Below, one piece after another: positions 7,042-12,167 of a stretch of 12,167 nucleotides of DNA. Below the pieces are notes generated by a model. It was given only the letters and a program-made list of their open reading frames with translations. It was not told the origin of the DNA and did no database searches. Each line of letters begins with the position of its first letter. Position 1 is the stretch's first letter. The translations under genes were made by a program, and so were the position numbers. The stretch is from Nitrospinaceae bacterium (lineage in GTDB: Bacteria > Nitrospinota > Nitrospinia > Nitrospinales > VA-1): assembly GCA_016763735.1 (NCBI GenBank), contig JAESTE010000157.1, positions 1 to 12,167 on the forward strand. Direction: 5' to 3'.

Positions 7042-7839
7042 CTAATTGCCCTCGGCGGCTCGCCGAGCACAGCGAAAGCCGATGCTGGTAGATCGGTTGA
7101 CTGGAGTGGTGGCGTTTCTGTAGGTCAGGTTTACGTTTTCGGCATTATGTCTCCAGCTACCTCCACGGATGATTTTATACTGGCCTGTTTCTGGTCCCGG
7201 TGGATTTTCTTTGGGAGAAAATAAATAGTATTCGGGATAGTGCCAGTCATTCACCCATTCGGCAACATTGCCGGAAAGATCGTAGACTCCATAGTCTGAC
7301 TTGCCGTTTTCAAAAGAACCTACTGTCGTGGTTTTATTAATCTCTTCGTTATAATTGAGTTTGCTGGAGTCAGGCGGTGTGTTGCCCCAAGGATATTTTA
7401 CCGGACGTTTGCCTCGTGCTGCCTTTTCCCATTCCGCTTCTGTGGGTAACCGCTTATTTTGCCATTCGCAAAATTTCACTGCTTCTTTCCAGGCGACTCT
7501 CACAACAGGTTGCTTTGGTTCTTTAAAGTTAGGGCTGTTCCACCCCATCGGTTTTTTACCGCCTGTTTCTTTTGTGTATTTTGCATAAGCATCATTTGTC
7601 ACTTCGTAAATATCTATGTAAAAATCATCGAGGTAGACTTCGTGAGCGGGGTTTTCTGGGCCTAAAGTGTGTCGGTCGGTGTTGAACAGGTCATGCGGTC
7701 TTAATTCCAACATAGACTTCTTGCTTCCCATCTGGAAAAGTCCCTTGGGAATCAATACCATACCCTCTGGGGCCGATTCTTCGCCATAGGTTGGGGTAGT
7801 CAGAAAAACGGTAAATAGTAATAAAAATAGGGTTTTCAT
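7042..7839 (-). CDS. Secreted SUMF1/FGE-fold protein, lacking the FGE catalytic cysteines
   Basis: The 265-residue protein begins with a signal peptide (MKTLFLLLFTVFLTTPTYG, likely cut near residue 19) and is otherwise one formylglycine-generating-enzyme-sulfatase domain. Family motifs are GMVLIPKGLFQMGS, HEVYLDDFYIDIYEVTNDAY, KRLPTEAEWEKAARG, YPWGN, YGVYDLSGNVAEWVNDW, IIRGGSW (225-229) and IGFRCAR. In true formylglycine-generating enzymes two cysteines follow RGGS. Here the equivalent positions are His231 and Val236, so sulfatase activation is unlikely. Such proteins often serve as carbohydrate- or protein-binding modules, which is inference here. A strong promoter sits just upstream; no Shine-Dalgarno sequence is obvious. 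A 7-bp GC hairpin lies within the last codons (7051-7067). No sulfatase gene is nearby. Confidence 0.88.
   Translation of the reverse strand: MKTLFLLLFTVFLTTPTYGEESAPEGMVLIPKGLFQMGSKKSMLELRPHDLFNTDRHTLGPENPAHEVYLDDFYIDIYEVTNDAYAKYTKETGGKKPMGWNSPNFKEPKQPVVRVAWKEAVKFCEWQNKRLPTEAEWEKAARGKRPVKYPWGNTPPDSSKLNYNEEINKTTTVGSFENGKSDYGVYDLSGNVAEWVNDWHYPEYYLFSPKENPPGPETGQYKIIRGGSWRHNAENVNLTYRNATTPVNRSTSIGFRCARRAAEGN
7051..7067. repeat. GC-rich 7-bp hairpin at the 3' end of the SUMF1-type gene
   Basis: CTCGGCG (7051-7057) and CGCCGAG (7061-7067) are perfect complements around a 3-base loop, inside the last codons of the minus-strand gene. No T-run follows in either direction. It may slow RNA decay from the 3' end, or simply reflect the Arg/Ala codons. 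Confidence 0.45.
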
Positions 7840-7868
7840 CGTTGTGGACTGGGATTTTTAAAGATCGG

Positions 7869-7897
7869 ATTATAGAGAATTTGCTGTCGCATGGCAA
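7869..7897 (-). promoter_or_regulatory. Probable sigma-70 type promoter of the SUMF1-type gene
   Basis: On the minus strand TTGCCA (7897-7892) and a perfect TATAAT (7874-7869) are separated by 17 bases. Transcription would start near 7862, about 23 bases before the ATG at 7839. Confidence 0.6.
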
Positions 7898-7967
7898 TCA
7901 GCAAAATTTGCAAACTTAACCTTATTTTAAAGGAATTTAGAGGCTCGATCAATCGGGGTAATGGCAA

Positions 7968-7996
7968 TTGACAGTGTTGTTTAATAGTACTAGAAT
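7968..7996 (+). promoter_or_regulatory. Strong sigma-70 type promoter of the zinc-ribbon membrane protein gene
   Basis: A perfect TTGACA (7968-7973) and TAGAAT (7991-7996) are separated by 17 bases. Transcription from near 8003 gives a leader of about 70 bases ending in GGAG (8065-8068), 6 bases before the ATG. The promoter lies back to back with that of the SUMF1-type gene. Confidence 0.65.
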
Positions 7997-8074
7997 CTTT
8001 CATCTTACCACAAAAAGGTTTTTTAAACTTATTGAGCCCGGTAGCCGATAAGGCTGGAAAACTTGGAGTTTTAA

Positions 8075-8482
8075 ATGGAAGATCCTAAAAAAGAACCCAT
8101 CGCCATAAGTCGGAATCAGGACTCAAAGCTGTGCCTCAATTGTGGTTTCCCCAACCGCAATACAGATAGCCAGTGCATGTATTGCCGCACCAGCTTGACA
8201 GAAGATGCTGGGCTGATCAACTGGCTAAGGCAGACTTATTATGTCCTTCGATGGCGCTGGCAACTCAAGCAAAAACGAGAAGGTATAGAAGAACCCATAT
8301 CCAAAACGCCTTTTTATAGAACCGCAGGGTATTTTTTTCTAGGACTTGTTTTGAGTGGTGCCGGAATATTTGTTTTTACCAGCGCGGTTGGTCAAAACTC
8401 TTTCACCAGTGGCCTGATTGCACTGCTTTTAATGGGTTATGGGGTTTTTACGTTGAAAAACCTTATCAGTAAAAAAGAATAG
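8075..8482 (+). CDS. Small zinc-ribbon protein with two membrane segments
   Basis: I do not recognise a named family for this 135-residue protein. Two CxxC pairs, Cys20/Cys23 (CLNC) and Cys34/Cys37 (CMYC), 10 residues apart, form a short zinc-ribbon module like those in zinc_ribbon_2-type proteins. A basic, Trp/Arg-rich stretch (about 50-69, LRWRWQLKQKR) follows. Two hydrophobic segments at about 83-103 and 109-130 should cross the inner membrane as a hairpin, followed by a lysine-rich end. The basic stretch suggests that the zinc-ribbon end faces the cytoplasm. The ATG at 8075 has GGAG 6 bases upstream and a near-consensus promoter. The gap to copA is 162 bases, so the two may be separate units. 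A role in metal sensing or protein binding is only conjecture. Confidence 0.85.
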   Translation: MEDPKKEPIAISRNQDSKLCLNCGFPNRNTDSQCMYCRTSLTEDAGLINWLRQTYYVLRWRWQLKQKREGIEEPISKTPFYRTAGYFFLGLVLSGAGIFVFTSAVGQNSFTSGLIALLLMGYGVFTLKNLISKKE

Positions 8483-8555
8483 CTCTCGCCAGCCTAGAAG
8501 CGCATCATTTTCCTTTGAAAATTCCTTTTTCCTTACCAATTCTTATGTTCATATC

Positions 8556-8583
8556 TTGCCTTTGGCAAAGCAAGTCTTATAAA
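8556..8583 (+). promoter_or_regulatory. Candidate copA promoter with an overlapping dyad
   Basis: TTGCCT (8556-8561) and TATAAA (8578-8583) are separated by 16 bases, about 62 bases before the copA ATG. A dyad, CTTGC (8555-8559) with GCAAG (8570-8574), covers the -35 and spacer; TTGCC TTT GGCAA inside it is a perfect 5-bp hairpin. It could be a repressor operator or chance. It does not match a CueR-type dyad in a 19-20 base spacer. Confidence 0.35.
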
Positions 8584-8644
8584 TAGTTAAAAGACTCATA
8601 CTATTGAAAGGTGTACTCTGCATAATGAGCTTACTCTATAAACG

Positions 8645-11119
8645 ATGCGAGACGTGATTTCTGAAAAAAATGAAACAATAGCTTTACCCGTAAAAGGCAT
8701 GAGTTGTGCCAGCTGCTCGGCGCGGATTGAAAAAAAAGTTGGGGAGTTGGATGGGGTTTCTTTGGCCAAAGTCAATTTTGCCGCTGAAATGGCAACTGTA
8801 GAGTTTGATCCTGAAAAGATTAGCGCAGAACAATTTCCAGAAGAGATCAAAAAACTCGGGTTTGAGGTGCCTTCGGTCCATGAAACTTTTCCTATTGAAG
8901 GCATGACCTGCGCATCTTGTGTTTCCAGGGTTGAAAAAAAATTATCCTCTCTCCCCGGTGTGTCAGATGTGAAAGTCAATCTGGCCACAGAGCAGGCCTC
9001 CATTGAATATCTTCCCGCTCTTATTGGATTTGACGGACTCAAAGAAGCTCTATCCAATGCCGGTTATAACTTGCGTCCTGCTAAATCAGAGGAGGGTTTA
9101 CCTTCCGATGAAGAAAATCGACATCTCAAAGAACTGTCAACTTTAAAACTGAAATTAATTGTCAGCGGTATTGCTAGTATTTTGGTGATGGCTTTAAGTA
9201 TGAAGGGTGAGGGAACAGCACTGCCTCTATCTTTAAATCTGATGCTATTTCTTTTGGCGACTCCTGTTCAGTTTTATTGCGGCGGACAATTCTACCGTGG
9301 TGCAATCAATGGCATTCGTCATGGATATGCAGATATGAACACGTTGATCGCGGTAGGAACTTCTACCGCCTATTTCTACAGCACGGTGGCGACATTTTTC
9401 CCTTCGTGGATACGCGTTACGGATGAAAAAGTGGCGGTGTATTTCGATACCTCGGTAATGATTATTGCCTTGGTTCTATTGGGGCGGTGGATGGAATCGC
9501 GCGCCAAGCGAAGTGCTTCGAATGCCATCAAGAAGCTGATGCAACTGCAACCGCGAACGGCGACAGTTGAGCGGCAAGGGGAAGAGATAGAAATCAGTAT
9601 TTCAGAACTGGTAGTGGGGGACCGAGTCTGGGTGCGCCCTGGAGAACAAATTCCTGTGGATGGGAAAATATTTGAAGGCAACTCTTCTATTGATGAGTCC
9701 ATGTTGACGGGGGAAAGCGTACCCTTGGAGAAGCAGGTTGGCGATGATGTTTTCGGGGCCAGTATAAATAAAACCGGATTCTTTAAAATGAAGGTGACTC
9801 GGTTGGGTCAGGATACTGTTTTGGCAAAGATTATTAAATTGGTGGAAGAGGCGCAAGGATCGAAAGCGCCAGTACAAAAACTGGCTGATAGAATTGCAGG
9901 AGTTTTTGTTCCATCGGTTATGGGACTGGCTGTTATTACATTTTTATTCTGGTGGTTGTTCGGAAAATATTTCACTGAACTTCCCGCTTTTTCTTTTGCT
10001 CTTATGTCGTTTATTTCTGTGCTGATCATTGCCTGTCCGTGTGCGCTGGGTCTGGCAACCCCAACCGCCATCATGGTGGGTACAGGAAGAGGCGCGAAAA
10101 TGGGTATCCTGATAAAGGGGGGCGAAGCTCTGGAAAGAGCTGAAAAACTAGATACCATTGTGTTCGATAAAACGGGAACCTTGACATGGGGGAAACCGGA
10201 GGTGGCCGATGTTCTTCTTGCACCTGCAACGAAACTAGATGCTGAGCAACTACTCGCTCTTGCGGGGTCTCTGGAAAAAGGTTCTGAGCATCCTCTTGCG
10301 CAAGCTGTTGTGAGCGAGGCGAAAAGGCGAGGGCTGAAACTTAAAACGCCCGTTGATTTTAATGCCTTGCCAGGGTTCGGTGTCGAGGGAAAAGTTGACG
10401 ATCAAAAAGTATTGCTCGGAAATAAAAGGTTGATGGTAGAAAGCCAGATCGATATATCCTCCATTGATAACGAACTGGTTAAGCTGATGGAGAATGGCAA
10501 AACTCCGATGATCCTCTGCGTTGACGGGCAGGTGGCAGGACTCATAGCTACGACCGATGCCTTGAAGCCACACGCGAAAGAAAATATTCTGCATTTAAAA
10601 CAAATGGGATTAGAAGTTATCATGTTAACGGGAGATAACTCTAAGACGGCGCAAGCAGTGGCAGCGCAGTTGGGAATAGACAGGGTAGTTTCGGAAGTAT
10701 TGCCCTCGGGGAAAGTTGATGAAATTAAAAGGATCAAACAATCCGGACATTGTGTTGCAATGGTTGGAGATGGAATCAATGATGCTCCTGCGCTGGCTGC
10801 GGCCGATGTGGGAATTGCCTTAGGGAGTGGTACCGATGTTGCGATGGAAGCCTCAGATATAACCCTTATTGGCTCAGATATTAAGGCTGTTGTAGAATCA
10901 ATTAAGTTGAGCAAAGCCACCATGTCTAAAATCAGGCAAAATTTATTCTGGGCTTTTATTTATAATATTGTTGGTATTCCCATCGCGGCAGGTGTTTTAT
11001 ATCCGACTTATGGGATTCTTTTGCAACCTGTATTCGCTGCCGCAGCAATGTCTTTAAGTTCCGTGTCCGTGGTGGGGAATTCCCTTTTGTTGAATAGATA
11101 TCCTAAAGTTAATTCATAA
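8645..11119 (+). CDS. copA: Cu(I)-exporting P1B-type ATPase with two N-terminal heavy-metal domains
   Basis: This 824-residue inner-membrane pump uses ATP to expel cytoplasmic Cu(I). Two HMA domains open the protein, with GMSCASC (Cys21/Cys24) and GMTCASC (Cys89/Cys92). Eight membrane segments are expected from about residue 168. The actuator domain carries TGES (355-358). The transport-site Cys464-Pro-Cys466 lies in IACPCALGLATPTA. The catalytic DKTGT has Asp508, the nucleotide site shows His549-Pro550 (SEHPLA), and GDGIND spans 708-713. YN in segment 7 (FWAFIYNIVG) and MSLSS in segment 8 are the copper-specific P1B-1 residues, which exclude Zn/Cd pumps. The ATG at 8645 lacks a clear ribosome site; an in-frame stop at 8639 and a GTG at 8654 bound the choice. 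No copper regulator or chaperone gene is in the window. Confidence 0.96.
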   Translation: MRDVISEKNETIALPVKGMSCASCSARIEKKVGELDGVSLAKVNFAAEMATVEFDPEKISAEQFPEEIKKLGFEVPSVHETFPIEGMTCASCVSRVEKKLSSLPGVSDVKVNLATEQASIEYLPALIGFDGLKEALSNAGYNLRPAKSEEGLPSDEENRHLKELSTLKLKLIVSGIASILVMALSMKGEGTALPLSLNLMLFLLATPVQFYCGGQFYRGAINGIRHGYADMNTLIAVGTSTAYFYSTVATFFPSWIRVTDEKVAVYFDTSVMIIALVLLGRWMESRAKRSASNAIKKLMQLQPRTATVERQGEEIEISISELVVGDRVWVRPGEQIPVDGKIFEGNSSIDESMLTGESVPLEKQVGDDVFGASINKTGFFKMKVTRLGQDTVLAKIIKLVEEAQGSKAPVQKLADRIAGVFVPSVMGLAVITFLFWWLFGKYFTELPAFSFALMSFISVLIIACPCALGLATPTAIMVGTGRGAKMGILIKGGEALERAEKLDTIVFDKTGTLTWGKPEVADVLLAPATKLDAEQLLALAGSLEKGSEHPLAQAVVSEAKRRGLKLKTPVDFNALPGFGVEGKVDDQKVLLGNKRLMVESQIDISSIDNELVKLMENGKTPMILCVDGQVAGLIATTDALKPHAKENILHLKQMGLEVIMLTGDNSKTAQAVAAQLGIDRVVSEVLPSGKVDEIKRIKQSGHCVAMVGDGINDAPALAAADVGIALGSGTDVAMEASDITLIGSDIKAVVESIKLSKATMSKIRQNLFWAFIYNIVGIPIAAGVLYPTYGILLQPVFAAAAMSLSSVSVVGNSLLLNRYPKVNS

Positions 11120-11133
11120 CTAATTCGATTGTT

Positions 11134-12167
11134 GTGATACAAAAATCCCAAGATAAAACCCTTAGGCCTTTTTTATTTTCCACGTTTGTTGTAGTGATGT
11201 TTTTTTGTTTGCTAGAAATGGTTTTGCACTTTTCTGGCTTTCAACCTTCTATTTCCTACAAAAAGTTTGTTTTTCCTGCCTGGATGGAAGAGTTGGACCC
11301 ATTGGTACTGGCAAAGTATCAGAGCTATGTGGCGGAACAGGGATTCGTGAATGAAGATGTCTATGCTTATCGCCCTGATTTGCGTTACGGTTATTTGCTG
11401 AAACCCCATCTGCAACTTACAGTTTCAAATTATTCCTCGGCAGCCTTTTTTGATAAACTTCCACCCTGGACGATTGCATCGGATGCAAAGGGTAATCGTA
11501 TTTCAGCGCAGAATCCTATAGTCGAGGAGAATGAGGCTAATACCCTGCATGTGCTGGGAGATTCCAGCAGCTTTGGTTGGGGAGTGGACTTTGAAGACTC
11601 TTACCCGCAACAACTCGCAGAAAAATTAAAGCAACCATCCCGAATCTCCGGTCTTACTGTTAAAAATTATTCTACTCCAGGTTTTACTTCTTACCATGGA
11701 CGGTTATTGCTGGAAGATAGGGTGAAAATAAAAAATGGAGATATCGTTCTGGTCTCGTTTGGTTCGAACGATTCTTACCCTTCTTTAAAATCTGATAGTG
11801 TCCGATTTCAGGCGCGGAACTCAATGGTAGGAAAAATAAGCTGGTCTTTGAATCGCTTGCTGGTAATAAAATGGATGCGAACCTTGATTTACTCTTTACC
11901 TGAACCGAGGATTCCAAAAATAAAAAAAAGCAGAGTTTCATTGGAAGAATATCAGGAAAATCTTGGCGCAATTTTTCAAGAGATTCTACAGCGCGGAGGA
12001 AAACCTCATTTCATCAGTATTTGCAACAGAGGGAAGTATCGCGGTATTGCTGAACAAGCAGCAAAATATGCACATATTCCATTTTATGATTTCCCGGAGA
12101 TTTTTAAACCGTATTTGTCAAAGGTGCATGACCTTTTCCCTGATAAATTTGTTACTTATTATGACTC
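11134..12167 (+). CDS. Membrane-anchored SGNH/GDSL-type hydrolase, C-terminus beyond the window
   Basis: The frame is open from GTG at 11134 to the right edge (344 codons). The N-terminus has a basic stretch (to about residue 12) and one hydrophobic segment (about 13-35), a signal anchor that would place the rest in the periplasm. LHVLGDSSSFGWGVDFEDSYP (Gly142-Asp143-Ser144) is SGNH block I with the likely nucleophile Ser144. VSFGSND (Gly210, Asn212) is the GxND block. The final Asp-x-x-His block would lie past the edge. Such enzymes often remove or move acetyl groups on polysaccharides; the substrate here is unknown. The GTG has no visible Shine-Dalgarno sequence and begins 14 bases after copA. 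An ATG at 11197 would cut into the anchor. Co-transcription with copA by read-through is likely, without an obvious functional link. Confidence 0.8.
   Translation, partial: MIQKSQDKTLRPFLFSTFVVVMFFCLLEMVLHFSGFQPSISYKKFVFPAWMEELDPLVLAKYQSYVAEQGFVNEDVYAYRPDLRYGYLLKPHLQLTVSNYSSAAFFDKLPPWTIASDAKGNRISAQNPIVEENEANTLHVLGDSSSFGWGVDFEDSYPQQLAEKLKQPSRISGLTVKNYSTPGFTSYHGRLLLEDRVKIKNGDIVLVSFGSNDSYPSLKSDSVRFQARNSMVGKISWSLNRLLVIKWMRTLIYSLPEPRIPKIKKSRVSLEEYQENLGAIFQEILQRGGKPHFISICNRGKYRGIAEQAAKYAHIPFYDFPEIFKPYLSKVHDLFPDKFVTYYD

Noticed and set aside
6854..7045. Plus-strand open frame of 63 codons after coaBC
   Set aside because: Its sequence, including the VMLGLSKHL-type stretch, is a translation of the inverted-repeat element. 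It has no ribosome binding site and resembles spurious peptides produced by such intergenic repeats.
8596..9057. Minus-strand open frame of 153 codons opposite the start of copA
   Set aside because: It is a shadow of the HMA-domain coding sequence, with low-complexity Ser/Thr composition and no family motif.
10402..10923. Minus-strand open frame of 173 codons opposite the copA nucleotide-binding region
   Set aside because: The plus strand here encodes conserved P-type ATPase motifs; the opposite frame is a codon-bias shadow with no domain signature.
1..12167. CRISPR array, insertion sequence, prophage or toxin-antitoxin pair
   Set aside because: No regularly spaced direct repeats, transposase, integrase or paired small genes were seen on either strand.

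Overview
The window carries genes for vitamin B5/coenzyme A synthesis, glycogen synthesis and copper export in a free-living, probably Gram-negative bacterium of moderate-to-low GC content. Gene density is high, several starts are GTG or TTG, and no gap without a gene exceeds about 280 bases. The gene content (pyruvoyl-type PanD, a deoxynucleoside kinase beside an orphan receiver protein, a secreted SUMF1-type protein) would fit Nitrospinota or a deltaproteobacterial relative. That assignment is an inference with low confidence, because no rRNA or other phylogenetic marker is present.

Bases 1-5531 are all on the minus strand. Read in the direction of transcription, the order is glgA (ADP-glucose glycogen synthase), a single-domain response regulator, a deoxynucleoside kinase, a 276-base intergenic stretch with two hairpins, and then a tight panB-panC-panD cluster. 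The cluster is followed by a membrane-anchored TPR protein that runs off the left edge. PanB, PanC and PanD make pantothenate from ketoisovalerate and aspartate.

From 5532 the strand switches. coaBC (5654-6844, plus) is divergent from glgA and has a good sigma-70 type promoter. Its product converts phosphopantothenate to phosphopantetheine, so most of the route from valerate precursors to CoA is covered in this window (PanE/IlvC, CoaA, CoaD and CoaE are not seen). coaBC converges on a secreted SUMF1/FGE-fold protein (7839-7042, minus). Between them lies a compact nested inverted-repeat element (6847-6969) that looks like a dispersed intergenic repeat.

Bases 7840-8074 hold a pair of back-to-back promoters close to consensus. 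One drives the SUMF1-type gene. The other drives a small zinc-ribbon protein with two membrane segments (8075-8482). Then come copA, a two-HMA-domain Cu(I) P1B-type ATPase (8645-11119), and a membrane-anchored SGNH/GDSL-type hydrolase that is cut by the right edge (11134 onward).

I found no CRISPR array, tRNA, rRNA, insertion sequence or phage gene. Most of the window is conserved housekeeping. The less understood parts are the intergenic repeat element, the panB leader, the orphan receiver protein, the zinc-ribbon membrane protein, the SUMF1-like protein that lacks FGE catalytic cysteines, and the TPR protein attached to the pan cluster.
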